Source of the DNA: JBPOFY01 sp049889815
Lineage (GTDB): Bacteria > Verrucomicrobiota > Verrucomicrobiia > Opitutales > Coraliomargaritaceae
Assembly: GCA_049889815.1 (NCBI GenBank)
Contig: JBMHCR010000008.1
Coordinates: 4,182 to 68,181 of the forward strand
DNA length: 64,000 nt
Direction of reading: 5' to 3'
Position 1 is the stretch's first letter. The number at the start of each line of letters is the position of its first letter. Made by a program: the position numbers and the translations under genes. The notes under the pieces were generated by a model, which was given only the letters and a program-made list of their open reading frames with translations, made no database searches and was not told the DNA's origin. Positions 37,327 to 47,429 of the stretch are shown piece by piece.

Positions 37327-38415
37327 TTAACCCTTCTGAGACTCTAACAAATTGTTGATGCGAGCTTCATAATCGTAATTTTGCAAGGCGTCGATCAAAT
37401 CACTCAAATTACCGTCGATCACACCAGGCAGAGACAAATTCATTCCAATGCGATGATCGGTGAGTCGGCCTTGTGGATAGTTGTAAGTGCGAATGCGTTC
37501 GGAACGATCCCCTGTGCCAATTTGCCCCTTGCGTTCGGCAGCATATTTGGCGTTTTCCTCGTCTTCTTTTGCCTTGAGCAAACGAGAGCGCATCACCGTA
37601 AGTGCCTTCGCACGATTCTTAATCTGTGATCGCTCGTCCGCGCAATACACCGTCACTCCTGTTGGCTTATGCACCATCATCACGGCAGAGTCCGTTGTAT
37701 TCACGTGCTGTCCACCAGCACCGGACGCACGCATCGTCGAAATTTCCAGATCCTGCGGATTGATCTCGATGTCGACTTCCTCCGCTTCCGGAAGCACCGC
37801 AACCGTCGCGGTAGATGTGTGAATGCGCCCCTGTGTTTCGGTCACTGGCACGCGTTGCACGCGGTGTACACCACTCTCGAACTTCAAATACTTGTATGCG
37901 TCGTCCCCGCTTAAATTAAAGATGATCTCTCGATAGCCGCCGGTTTCCGCGGGGCTGGTGCTCATCACTTCAACACGCCAGCCTTTAGACTCAGCATAGC
38001 GGCAATACATGCGGTATAGGTCGCCGGCAAAGATATTTGCTTCATCACCACCTGCACCACCTCGGATTTCCATTACGGAGTTCCGGCTGTCGGTCGGATC
38101 GGGTGGGATCATCGCAACCAATACCGCTTTTCCAAGATCATCCATCTGCCCTTCAAGCTCCGCGATCTCTTCCTGTGCCATTTCTCTAAGCTCTGCTTCA
38201 ATCGATGGGTCCTCCAACATCGCCTTATTCTCCGCAATCTGTGATTCGGCTGAGTTATAAGCCTCGAACTTCTCGATCAAACTGCTTAGGCGCTGGTGCT
38301 CACGTGAGATTTCGGCGGCGCGACGCTGGTCCGAATAAAAGTTTGGCTCATTCATCATCTCGTCGTATTCGGCGAGCTTTTCACGAAAGGGAGCGATGTC
38401 TGGGATATTGTGCAT
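37327..38415 (-). CDS. prfA: Peptide chain release factor 1
   Basis: RF1 reads UAA and UAG and triggers peptide release. The 362-residue protein has RGGAGGDEANIFA (118-130), the codon-recognition PVT (190-192) and GGQ (234-236) in SGAGGQHVNTTDSAV, and the C-terminal YNYPQGRLTDHRIG. Length is normal. The start ATG (38413-38415) lies only 11 bp from the repeat that flanks the GxxExxY gene, so that unit may have been inserted in the prfA promoter region. Confidence 0.97.
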   Translation of the reverse strand: MHNIPDIAPFREKLAEYDEMMNEPNFYSDQRRAAEISREHQRLSSLIEKFEAYNSAESQIAENKAMLEDPSIEAELREMAQEEIAELEGQMDDLGKAVLVAMIPPDPTDSRNSVMEIRGGAGGDEANIFAGDLYRMYCRYAESKGWRVEVMSTSPAETGGYREIIFNLSGDDAYKYLKFESGVHRVQRVPVTETQGRIHTSTATVAVLPEAEEVDIEINPQDLEISTMRASGAGGQHVNTTDSAVMMVHKPTGVTVYCADERSQIKNRAKALTVMRSRLLKAKEDEENAKYAAERKGQIGTGDRSERIRTYNYPQGRLTDHRIGMNLSLPGVIDGNLSDLIDALQNYDYEARINNLLESQKG

Positions 38416-38425
38416 AAATGAAATT

Positions 38426-38451
38426 TTTAAACCACGAAGGACGCGAAGAGA
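38426..38451. repeat. ACCACGAAGGACGCGAAG repeat beside the GxxExxY gene
   Basis: TTTTTAAACCACGAAGGACG and onward lies directly after the stop of the GxxExxY gene. An inverted relative, CTTCGTGCCCTCTGTGTCCT, occurs at its 5' end (about 38825-38844), so the gene is bracketed by inverted copies. Confidence 0.55.
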
Positions 38452-38856
38452 TTATAAGACCATAGGTTTTAAACCATCCTTCAGTCGATTCTGATTAAAA
38501 TTTTTTAAACGCCCCGTCCCGGTACCGGAAAACTTCATGTATGTTAGTAGTTGTAGTTCGTAACCTGACTCAAGCGTTTTAACGCTTTTTAACCCCATGA
38601 TAAGCGAGTTATCTATCAGTAAATCAACGCGATAAGCTGCATCAAGCTCCACCCCCTTATCGCTGATTTTTATCGGAGCCTCCGTCTCGCGGGAAATACC
38701 AGCCATTTTCAGCTCCAAAGAAAGGCATTTTTGATACGTCGACTCCAGCAACCCTGGACCCAATTGCTTATGACCCTCACTAGCCAATTTAATAACCTGA
38801 TTCGAGAGAGCATCAAATGATCTTCCTTCGTGCCCTCTGTGTCCTTCATGCTTCAT
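38452..38856 (-). CDS. GxxExxY protein
   Basis: The 134-residue product has the naming motif G35-LL-E38-ST-Y41 in LGPGLLESTYQKCL and a nuclease-like LDAAYRVDLLIDN strand pair; the family is thought to be related to PD-(D/E)XK proteins, but no function is proved. In the last motif the usual catalytic Glu-x-Lys reads LKSVK, so activity may be lost. The His/Gly-rich start (MKHEGHRGHEG) is translated from the flanking repeat. Such genes occur in many copies in some Bacteroidetes, Planctomycetes and Verrucomicrobia. Confidence 0.85.
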   Translation of the reverse strand: MKHEGHRGHEGRSFDALSNQVIKLASEGHKQLGPGLLESTYQKCLSLELKMAGISRETEAPIKISDKGVELDAAYRVDLLIDNSLIMGLKSVKTLESGYELQLLTYMKFSGTGTGRLKNFNQNRLKDGLKPMVL

Positions 38857-38916
38857 TCTCACTTTTAAAGCGTTGCAGTGAAGGAAGTAGCTCGCAACAG
38901 TCGAGATCTGCTTGCA

Positions 38917-39936
38917 ATGACGAAAAAGAATCTCCACCGCCAAAACGTAGTCGCCTGTGTCTGGGATTTCGACAAAACGCTCATCCCGGGCTACATGCAG
39001 ACCCCTATCTTCAAGCACTTTGGAATCGACGAGGATAACTTTTGGAAAGAGGTCAACGCACTACCGGAAATCTACGCGCAACGCGGCACCCGAGTCTCTT
39101 ACGATACGATCTACCTGAACCACCTGCTAAGCTTTGTAAAGAACGGCAGCCTAAAAGGCCTAACCAACGAACGCCTACGCGAACTGGGCAAAGAGCTGGT
39201 GTTCTACAAAGGGTTGCCGGAACTATTTGAGCGCCTTAAAGAGATCACGCAATCACGCCCGGAATATAAAAAGCACAATCTTACTCTGGAGCACTACATC
39301 ATCAGCACAGGTCTAGCCGAGATGATCAAGGGTAGCAGCATCGCTCCCCATGTAGACGGTATTTTCGGCTGCGAGTTCATCGAAGCACCGCTGCCGCCAC
39401 ACTACTCTCTACAGAACGAACTGCCGCTGCACATGGAGTTCGAGATCAGCCAAATTGGCACCATCGTCGATAACACCATCAAGACGCGCTACATCTTTGA
39501 AATCAACAAGGGCAGTAACAAAAACGCGAACATCGATGTGAACGCATCTATGTCGCGTGTGGATCGCCGCGTGCCTATCGACCGCATGATCTACACGGCC
39601 GACGGCCCCAGCGACGTGCCGGTCTTCTCTGTGGTAAAAAGTAATGGCGGTAAAGCTTACGCTGTTTTCAACCCCGATAGCGAGGCTGAGTTCGCCCAGA
39701 ACGACGCACTGTTACACGCTGGGCGCATCCACGCCTACGGGCCTGCTGATTATTCAGAAAAGAGCACGACTGCCAAATGGCTACGCATGCACGTGCGTCA
39801 GATCTGTGACAACATCGTCGAAGAATGCGAGGCAGCACTACACGCAAATATAAAAAAAGCCCCACGCCACTTACATGAAGACGATGAGCCCAATGCCCAA
39901 CTGCAAGCAGAGACTCCACAAAAAGAGCTCTTTTGA
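38917..39936 (+). CDS. HAD-superfamily hydrolase of unknown substrate
   Basis: The 339-residue protein begins with the HAD motif I WDFDKTLIP (nucleophile Asp17, second Asp19). A long helical cap follows, then HYIISTGLAEMIKGS (motif II Ser/Thr), a lysine near IKTRY, and IYTADGPSDVPVFSVV as motif IV. The large insert and the C-terminal extension after about 270 are not those of a named phosphatase. Substrate unknown. Start ATG at 38917. The 130 bp after it, before convergent hflC, hold no gene. Confidence 0.85.
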   Translation: MTKKNLHRQNVVACVWDFDKTLIPGYMQTPIFKHFGIDEDNFWKEVNALPEIYAQRGTRVSYDTIYLNHLLSFVKNGSLKGLTNERLRELGKELVFYKGLPELFERLKEITQSRPEYKKHNLTLEHYIISTGLAEMIKGSSIAPHVDGIFGCEFIEAPLPPHYSLQNELPLHMEFEISQIGTIVDNTIKTRYIFEINKGSNKNANIDVNASMSRVDRRVPIDRMIYTADGPSDVPVFSVVKSNGGKAYAVFNPDSEAEFAQNDALLHAGRIHAYGPADYSEKSTTAKWLRMHVRQICDNIVEECEAALHANIKKAPRHLHEDDEPNAQLQAETPQKELF

Positions 39937-40068
39937 GTTGTAGGAAAGCCTTTATGCCTCGACCGAACTGCGTCAAAGGCGAGGCGATTCAATAAGCCGC
40001 TCCTAATGGCCGAAGCGTTGCCTGTTGTCCAAACTTGGGGCAACAACAGAGAACCACTTTTCCCAATT

Positions 40069-41043
40069 CTATCTGTTCTCATCCACGGAGATTTCCCGCA
40101 GATAGCGAAAGTACTCAGAGTCAGTGCCAAGGATAAGCGTCGACGTATCGTTCACGGTTTTCTGGTAGCTCTCCAGTGTACGCAAGAAGGCATAAAATTC
40201 CGCATCGGCTCCAAAAGCATCGCTGTAGATCTTAGACGCTTCGGCGTCTGCCCGTCCGCGAATACCTTGGGCCTCACGCTCAGCTTCAGACTGAATCTCG
40301 GCTAATTGCCGCTTGGTATCGCCGTCGATCTCGGCCGCACGCCCTTCACCTTCGGAACGAAACTGCTCCGCGATCCGCTGACGCTCTGCGATCATCCGGT
40401 CAAATACCCGTTGCTCAACCGCCTCGACGTAATCGATGCGCTTGATCCGGATATCAACCAACTCGATTCCGAGCTCTGGCATCTGGCTCGATGCTTGGCT
40501 GTAAATCGCTTTCACAAGCTCCTGCCGCCCAGTCTGCACTTCTTGAAGGAGAATCTCCTCATCGTCTTCACCACTCAATTGCACACGAGCTAAATCCTCC
40601 TCGCTGATTTCCCAGTCCTTGGAACGAACAATCTCAACCAAGTCCGTCGCAGAAATCTTGTCGCGAACGACCGAATCCAAAATATCATTCAAACGATGCC
40701 TAGCACCCCGCTCATTCTGCACGCGCTGCATAAAAATCAGCGGTTCGGCGATACGCCAGCGAGCGGTCGTATCAACCGAGATAAACTGCTCACCACGAGT
40801 TGGTATTTGATTCGGGTCGCCGTCCCACGAAAGCACACGTTTATCAAAACGACGCACCTCCTGAATGAAAGGCAGTTTAAAATGAAGCCCGGGTTCCGTG
40901 ATGGGCTCACCAACGGGTGCGCCAAGTTGCACGATTACAGCTTGTTCAACTTCGTCCAGTGTGTAGACGGAAGCGTAGGCGAAGACTGCGACGACCACCG
41001 CAAGGATCGTCGAGCCGTAGAGTAGTGTAGCTTGCTTGCTCAT
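40069..41043 (-). CDS. hflC: Protease modulator HflC
   Basis: HflC with HflK forms the cage around the FtsH protease in the inner membrane. The 324-residue protein has one N-terminal membrane helix (about 8-27) and a band-7/SPFH domain (VYTLDEVEQAVIVQLGAPVG; EPGLHFKLPFIQEV), then a long coiled coil rich in Glu, Arg and Ala (ERQRIAEQFRSEGEGRAAEI), with GIRGRADAEA further on. It starts 4 bp after hflK stops (ATG at 41041-41043). Confidence 0.95.
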   Translation of the reverse strand: MSKQATLLYGSTILAVVVAVFAYASVYTLDEVEQAVIVQLGAPVGEPITEPGLHFKLPFIQEVRRFDKRVLSWDGDPNQIPTRGEQFISVDTTARWRIAEPLIFMQRVQNERGARHRLNDILDSVVRDKISATDLVEIVRSKDWEISEEDLARVQLSGEDDEEILLQEVQTGRQELVKAIYSQASSQMPELGIELVDIRIKRIDYVEAVEQRVFDRMIAERQRIAEQFRSEGEGRAAEIDGDTKRQLAEIQSEAEREAQGIRGRADAEASKIYSDAFGADAEFYAFLRTLESYQKTVNDTSTLILGTDSEYFRYLREISVDENR

Positions 41044-41047
41044 AGGA

Positions 41048-42067
41048 CTAGCGAGTTGCCGGCGCGCTGAGGCTGCCATTTCCGAGGTTTAAAAGAGGGA
41101 GCGGAGCGTTTTGAGACGCCTCCATGATAAAGATCTTTCCGGCATTGGGTAGAACTTGATCAATCATCTCCAGATACATGCGCTGACGTGTGACCTCCGG
41201 AGCATTCGAGTATTCTTCATAGATCGCGGTAAAGCGTTCGGTTTCACCACGCGCCTGATTGACCCGTTTTGCAGCGTACCCCTGCGCCTCAGCAATCACC
41301 TGACGCGCCTGACCCTCTGCACGCGGAATGACTTGGTTACGACGCTTCTCGGCCTCGTTGATAAAGCGCTCGCGTTCCTGTTCGGCTTGATTGACCTCAT
41401 TAAACGCAGGTTTGACTGGCTCTGGCGGCGTCACATCTTGAAGCTCAATCGTGCTGATCTGGAGACCGAGATCGAAATAATCCATCGCTTTCTGAAGCTC
41501 GACCCGAGCGGTCGTCGCCACTTGCACACGTTTCTCGGTAAGCACGTCACTACCGAGACTGTTGCCCACGATGCGTCGCATCACAGCCTCCGAAATGTCA
41601 CGCAGAGTCTGCTCCGGATTGCGGACGGTATGCAGAAACTTCGATGCGTTGCTCACCCGATACTGCACCACCCATTCGACATCGATGACTTTCAGGTCGC
41701 CCGTTAACATCAACGACTCATCACGGTGCACGCCGTCTTTGCGATACTGCGTTCGACCATCGATCGCCGTGGTCCGAAAACCAAACTCTTGCTTCAAGAC
41801 ACGTGCCGTCGGCACCATTTCAGCGCTGTCGATCCCAAAAGGTAGCTTAAAGTGCAAGCCGGGCTCTTTCTGGCTGATCACCTTTCCAAAGCGCTTAACC
41901 ACCGCCTCCTCTTCAGGCTGGACGATATAGAAACTGGTGAAAATCGCTATGCCTATTACCAGAACGATCGGTAGAAAAAAGAGTAGCCTTATTTGGCGCC
42001 GCGCCGAGTCCCAGTCGATTTCGTCGAGCGGGTTGCGTTGCATGTGTGGCGGTTGTTGTCGATTCAT
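41048..42067 (-). CDS. hflK: Protease modulator HflK
   Basis: The 339-residue partner of HflC has a proline-rich short cytoplasmic N-terminus, a membrane helix (about 28-48), the SPFH domain (FYIVQPEEEAVVKRFGKV; EPGLHFKLPFGID), and a helical RVNQARGETERFTAIYEEY segment near the C-terminus. The Gly-rich N-terminal tail of E. coli HflK is absent. It is the first gene of the hflK-hflC pair. The 290 bp up to gnd hold no gene and are AT-rich. Confidence 0.95.
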   Translation of the reverse strand: MNRQQPPHMQRNPLDEIDWDSARRQIRLLFFLPIVLVIGIAIFTSFYIVQPEEEAVVKRFGKVISQKEPGLHFKLPFGIDSAEMVPTARVLKQEFGFRTTAIDGRTQYRKDGVHRDESLMLTGDLKVIDVEWVVQYRVSNASKFLHTVRNPEQTLRDISEAVMRRIVGNSLGSDVLTEKRVQVATTARVELQKAMDYFDLGLQISTIELQDVTPPEPVKPAFNEVNQAEQERERFINEAEKRRNQVIPRAEGQARQVIAEAQGYAAKRVNQARGETERFTAIYEEYSNAPEVTRQRMYLEMIDQVLPNAGKIFIMEASQNAPLPLLNLGNGSLSAPATR

Positions 42068-42187
42068 ATATTCAGAGCTTAGCCTTTAGTTATACCCTAT
42101 GTCCAATGAAACTCCACTGCCGTCGACGATTCTTTTCCGAATTCGCAAATTTCTTTTAAAAAACGCTTTCATCGCCCCTGCGCATTT

Positions 42188-42214
42188 TTGTAATTTGTTT
42201 TCATTTTATATAAT
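42188..42214 (+). promoter_or_regulatory. gnd: Candidate promoter for gnd
   Basis: TATAAT at 42209-42214 is a perfect -10 box in an AT-rich stretch; TTGTAA at 42188-42193 is a possible -35 with a short 15-bp spacer. It lies about 150 bp before the gnd start. Confidence 0.35.
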
Positions 42215-42360
42215 TTTAAGGCTGAACAAATATATCTAGGGTCCAACCTGTCCGTTCATCCAATTGCGGGCATGACTTTTATTCAAATGGCTAACCGAGT
42301 CTTTTCTTGCGTTAACCCTGCCGGCAAATTTCCTCAGCTATTTTTTAATCAAGACACATT

Positions 42361-43866
<1,506 letters not shown>

Positions 43867-43880
43867 ACGAATGCATAACT

Positions 43881-43899
43881 GGCGCGAAGAAGTCGCGCC
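43881..43899. repeat. REP-like hairpin, copy 3
   Basis: GGCGCGA (43881-43887) and TCGCGCC (43893-43899) pair around AGAAG. On the minus strand it reads GCAGGGGCGCGAC, resembling the GTAGGGGCGCA of the copies at 30724 and 37296. Confidence 0.5.
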
Positions 43900-43913
43900 C
43901 CTGCAGCCTTTCA

Positions 43914-43942
43914 AAAGCCTCCCGCAAACGGGGGGCTTTTTT
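43914..43942 (+). terminator. Rho-independent terminator of gnd
   Basis: AAAGCCTCCCG pairs with CGGGGGGCTTT around CAAA (one G-U pair) and runs into TTTTTTT. Confidence 0.92.
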
Positions 43943-44164
43943 TATTTCTAGCTACCAACTACGAAGACAGTGAACCCGATCACACACAACACAGCTAAGA
44001 TTTATTCCAACTTTATCGGAATAGAATTCCCGGCCGTGCCTCCTATTCTCAGAAGATGAGGAAGGTAGGCCAAAAACCACAGATTTGCGTTTTCAACGCT
44101 CATCTATTACAAGCTAGGCCTTCAGCGAGGGGGGCGGGTGGCGAGATTGCGGCGCTGCTGCTTT

Positions 44165-44238
44165 AGATAGATATGGAGGTACAGAACCGGTGTTTTACAG
44201 ACAGCCTCGGTCCCCGTGGTGGTCTCTGATATCTATCT
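44165..44238. repeat. Widely spaced perfect 10-bp inverted repeat
   Basis: AGATAGATAT (44165-44174) and ATATCTATCT (44229-44238) flank 54 bp that contain further short complements (ACCG/CGGT). It ends 2 bp before the stop codon of the minus-strand gene at 44241. Confidence 0.45.
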
Positions 44239-44240
44239 CT

Positions 44241-45125
44241 TTAAGCGATTGATTTACCACAATACGCTAGCATCCACATTTCTTTCCAAAGACGATAACG
44301 ACCTTCGTAGGTGATCTTGCCTTTTTCTTCTTGATATGCGCGAGGAACCAAAAAACCGGATTCTAAATTCAAACGCTCAAGTATCGTTTGTTGCTCATTG
44401 ATATCTTCTAGAGCATCGCTGTCAAAAGCACTTATGGTGAGTTTGCTCTTTCCTAAACGCTTTTGATGTAACTTCAATAAACGCGGCAAAGATCCGATTA
44501 AAGGTTTTCGTAACATTTCCCAACCGTTCGGATAATAACCGCCGTAGGGAAGAAATAGGTTATCTGTAATTAAGCGATGATCGCCCTCAGCGTGAGATGT
44601 GATCGAATAACAAGCAGTTGCACCTTCTTTGCGCTTCGGTAAAAATAAAATTTGTATACGCGTTTGCTTGTCTTCGCTTTCATAAACAGAGGCACGGAGG
44701 TAAGTGCCTTCAAAGAGTTCTGCTTTCATCGCACTGAGGCGCTGGTATTGTTTTTCGCGCAACCATTCTCGCAACTCAATAAACTGTTTATCAGCCGGCC
44801 ATTCATCTCCATCCTGATTCGGCTTAAAGTTGGGAAACAAGCGCATCTCACTCCGGCTCAATGCTTTGATTGCGATCCAGTTGTATCCGGTTTCCAAAGT
44901 AAACCATAGGGTAAAACCAGTCACTAGGTGCACCCAATGTGGGCGTAAGGACCACTCGAAATAAGACAGGGTGAATGCGAAAAATCCTGTAAACAAAAAC
45001 CAACGCAACCAACGTCCGATTACCGTAAGTAAAGGTAAACTAAATCTTCCACCCATCAGCGGTAGCAACACAGTAACCACGGCTGTGATCAATAACGTAT
45101 ATTCAATGATTGTTTCAGTTATCAT
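44241..45125 (-). CDS. Membrane protein of unknown function
   Basis: The 294-residue protein has about three to four hydrophobic helices in its first 90 residues (for example ITAVVTVLLPLMGG, WFLFTGFFAFTLSYFEW, VTGFTLWFTLE), then a soluble domain of about 200 residues with mixed alpha/beta character and many basic residues. No motif I recognise. It lies between the gnd terminator region and the dnaN terminator and looks monocistronic. Confidence 0.75.
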   Translation of the reverse strand: MITETIIEYTLLITAVVTVLLPLMGGRFSLPLLTVIGRWLRWFLFTGFFAFTLSYFEWSLRPHWVHLVTGFTLWFTLETGYNWIAIKALSRSEMRLFPNFKPNQDGDEWPADKQFIELREWLREKQYQRLSAMKAELFEGTYLRASVYESEDKQTRIQILFLPKRKEGATACYSITSHAEGDHRLITDNLFLPYGGYYPNGWEMLRKPLIGSLPRLLKLHQKRLGKSKLTISAFDSDALEDINEQQTILERLNLESGFLVPRAYQEEKGKITYEGRYRLWKEMWMLAYCGKSIA

Positions 45126-45129
45126 TTTG

Positions 45130-45158
45130 AAAGAAAAAGGCGGTCATTCTTGACCGCC
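45130..45158 (-). terminator. dnaN: Rho-independent terminator of dnaN
   Basis: On the minus strand GGCGGTCA and TGACCGCC pair perfectly around AGAA (+ strand 45139-45146 and 45151-45158) and are followed by TTTTTCTTT. It overlaps the extreme upstream edge of the next minus-strand gene. Confidence 0.9.
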
Positions 45159-45192
45159 CTTTGGGAAAAGTTATCTGGCTCAGTCGTAAAAA

Positions 45193-46320
45193 TTAGTTCA
45201 AGCGCAGTGGCATAATAACGCAAATAAAGTTATCCAGTGTTTTAAACAAGCCCGGGCTCAATTCATCCTTAAACTCGAAAAAGACTTCGTCCTTTGTGAG
45301 TGCCTTGAGTGGCTCCATGAGGAACTGAGGATTGAAAGCTACCTGAACCTCAGGACCGTCGTAAGCGATCGCCATGGATTCGTGAGACTCACCATATTCA
45401 CTTGAGGAGCCGGAAATTTCCAGAAGGTTCTTGGTCACCTTCAATTTAACAGAGTTACTCTTATCCGATGTCACCAACGCCGCGCGATGCACACACTCGA
45501 GCATGAGCTCGCGCTCAATTTTAACCCGATGCTCAGTTTCCTTCGGGATGACTTGGCGGTAGTTCGGGTAGTTCCCTTCGACGATTTTAGAAACTAGATA
45601 CAGGTGATCGACCAAACCAGTGTCGCCGGATTCATCGATATCTATTTCAAATGCTGCTTGGCGGTCATTGAACGCGATCTTCACTTTTTCGCCCTTGCCC
45701 ATCAGGCGCTCGAGCTCAGCGACTGTTTTTGCTGGAAGAATCAAACTGCCGGCATTTTCGTCGCTGATAGCAGTCTCGAGTGCGATCAAACCAAGACGTC
45801 GCCCATCGGTTGCGACCATCGTCAATTTTTCGTCTGTGAAATTGAAGTAAACACCGTTTAGAATGTAGCGGTTCTCATCATTCGATTGAGCGTAAGAAAC
45901 ACTCTTGAGCATCGTAACGATTTCTTCCTGAGAGAGTTCGAAAACTTTACGGTTCTCGAATGTTGGCAACGGAGGAAACTCCTCGCTGCTAATACCCATG
46001 ATCTTAAAAAGCGAGCCGCCAGAAGTAATTTTGGCCTGATTTTTGTCGCTTGTTTCGAGGAAAACCTCGCTCTGAGGAAGCTCGCGAACGATGGTAGCCA
46101 ACTTACGAACCGGAAGCGTAATGGAACCAGTGTCAGAGACGTCTGCCTTGATTCGACAACGAATACCAAGATCGAGATTCGTAGTGGTCAGCGAAATATG
46201 TCCGTCTTCGGCTTCAATGAGCACATTGCTCAAAATTGGCATGGTAGAGCGTGTGGCTACAACGTTGAGGACTTGCTGTAGACCGTTGCTAAAATGATCT
46301 TTATTGATCTGAAACTTCAT
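45193..46320 (-). CDS. dnaN: DNA polymerase III sliding clamp (beta subunit)
   Basis: The 375-residue clamp tethers the replicative polymerase to DNA. It starts MKFQINKDHFSNGLQQVLNVV, has TMPILSNVLIEAEDG (about 26-40), VATDGRRLGLIAL near 170 and the C-terminal IMPLRLN, all family signatures. Three clamp domains of similar length are present. dnaA is not adjacent, unlike in many bacteria. A good -10 (TATAAT, minus strand, 46367-46372) lies 47 bp upstream. The upstream gap is the origin candidate. Confidence 0.97.
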   Translation of the reverse strand: MKFQINKDHFSNGLQQVLNVVATRSTMPILSNVLIEAEDGHISLTTTNLDLGIRCRIKADVSDTGSITLPVRKLATIVRELPQSEVFLETSDKNQAKITSGGSLFKIMGISSEEFPPLPTFENRKVFELSQEEIVTMLKSVSYAQSNDENRYILNGVYFNFTDEKLTMVATDGRRLGLIALETAISDENAGSLILPAKTVAELERLMGKGEKVKIAFNDRQAAFEIDIDESGDTGLVDHLYLVSKIVEGNYPNYRQVIPKETEHRVKIERELMLECVHRAALVTSDKSNSVKLKVTKNLLEISGSSSEYGESHESMAIAYDGPEVQVAFNPQFLMEPLKALTKDEVFFEFKDELSPGLFKTLDNFICVIMPLRLN

Positions 46321-46575
46321 GGTGTAAATTTGTCGGCAATTTCGGAGTTACTGGCAATGCTTATGTATTATAGGTATTTTATATAATTAAATCTCTTCTT
46401 AACAGTAAGTGGAGTGAACAATGAGAAAAACTCATTAAATTATTGCTCGCAAGTTATTTACGGCAAATTTTGTACGTTAAAACCGAGGTGAAGAAAATCG
46501 TAGAACCGTGAACAATGTGGAAAAGTTTTTCTAATTACACACAAACCCAACAACTGTTCGCAGCTTATTCACTAT
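46321..46575. other. AT-rich gap with DnaA-box-like 9-mers, candidate oriC
   Basis: The gap upstream of dnaN contains TGTGGAAAA at 46516-46524 (minus strand TTTTCCACA, a full match to TTWTNCACA), TTACACACA at 46535-46543 and TTATTCACT at 46565-46573 (each one mismatch from TTATNCACA), and weaker TTGTTCAC on the minus strand twice (near 46413 and 46508). An AT-rich tract at about 46361-46392 could unwind. The + strand changes from C-rich to G-rich around this locus. Proposed by inference; it could also be only the regulatory region of dnaN. Confidence 0.55.
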
Positions 46576-47423
46576 TTGCTACCTGAGGTGGTTTGAAGTC
46601 GTTTTCGAGCTCGATAGATTCGACATAAGTGACGAATCGGTCCGTACGAAATGTAAGCGAAAAAGAGGAGCGCAAACGCCAGCTCTTTCATGATGAAAGC
46701 CAGTCCGAGCAGTAATATTAAGAAAATGAATGAGCGGAATTTGGTGCTGGTTTGCCAATCGATGTCCTTGAAACTGGGATACGGTATACTGCTGATCATT
46801 AGACTCGCAATCGCCAGCATAAAAACCGGCATCACAATTATCCAGCCACTGTGTAGATCGAAGCTGGTAAATACCAAGACGAGCGAGGCGATCATCCCGG
46901 CTGCTGCAGGAACAGGTAGGCCGAGAAAATCCTTGGTTCCTCTGAGTCGTTCAGCGGGAGGCAGCATTGGATGGGTGAGCACGTTAAAGCGAGCGAGCCT
47001 CACTCCTGCGCAGAGTAGATAAACAAAGCCGATCAACCAGCCAATTTGGAGGAAGAAGGGATATTTCTCTGTCGGCGAAAGAATGAGAAAGATCATCATC
47101 ATGGCGGGCGCCACCCCGAAGGAAATGACGTCTGCGATGGAATCGAATTCTTTACCGAACAGGGATTCGCGCCCGCCAAGGCGTGCAACGCGGCCGTCAA
47201 GCGCATCGCAGATGACCCCGAAAAGGATAAACCAAACGGCTTGCGTAAAATACTGCGATTCGATAGCGGGGTCAGTCGCGTAGTTTGCCTGTATGCAGCG
47301 CAAAATAGCCAAAAAGCCAAAAAACAGATTTCCAGCCGTTAAACTATTGGGAAGCAGGTAGATATGACTTGCTTCATCAGCATCGGTATACTGATGCTGC
47401 GACTTTTGTTCAGAATCGGACAT
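46572..47423 (-). CDS. pssA: CDP-diacylglycerol-serine O-phosphatidyltransferase
   Basis: PssA makes phosphatidylserine, the precursor of phosphatidylethanolamine, in the inner membrane. The 283-residue protein has the full CDP-alcohol phosphatidyltransferase motif with Asp73, Asp76, Gly77, Ala80, Arg81, Gly90, Asp94 and Asp98 at exact spacing, plus six to eight hydrophobic helices. PNSLTAGNLFFGF at about 25-37 is typical of the PssA branch. A RelE-like gene lies 6 bp upstream on the same strand. No psd gene is nearby. Confidence 0.95.
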   Translation of the reverse strand: MSDSEQKSQHQYTDADEASHIYLLPNSLTAGNLFFGFLAILRCIQANYATDPAIESQYFTQAVWFILFGVICDALDGRVARLGGRESLFGKEFDSIADVISFGVAPAMMMIFLILSPTEKYPFFLQIGWLIGFVYLLCAGVRLARFNVLTHPMLPPAERLRGTKDFLGLPVPAAAGMIASLVLVFTSFDLHSGWIIVMPVFMLAIASLMISSIPYPSFKDIDWQTSTKFRSFIFLILLLGLAFIMKELAFALLFFAYISYGPIRHLCRIYRARKRLQTTSGSK

Positions 47424-47429
47424 GGATGG

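Larger units (their letters stand above)
43867..44240. other. 374-bp gap between gnd and a membrane-protein gene
   Basis: No gene is seen. It contains a REP-like hairpin, the gnd terminator and a widely spaced 10-bp inverted repeat, listed separately. The part from about 43950 to 44160 shows nothing I can name. Confidence 0.5.

Noticed and set aside
38294..38309. CTCACGTGAG inside prfA as a parS or operator
   Set aside because: Outer parS positions fail and it lies in conserved coding sequence; likely chance.
43950..44160. Small RNA or tRNA in the gap after gnd
   Set aside because: No cloverleaf, promoter or terminator could be recognised in this part.
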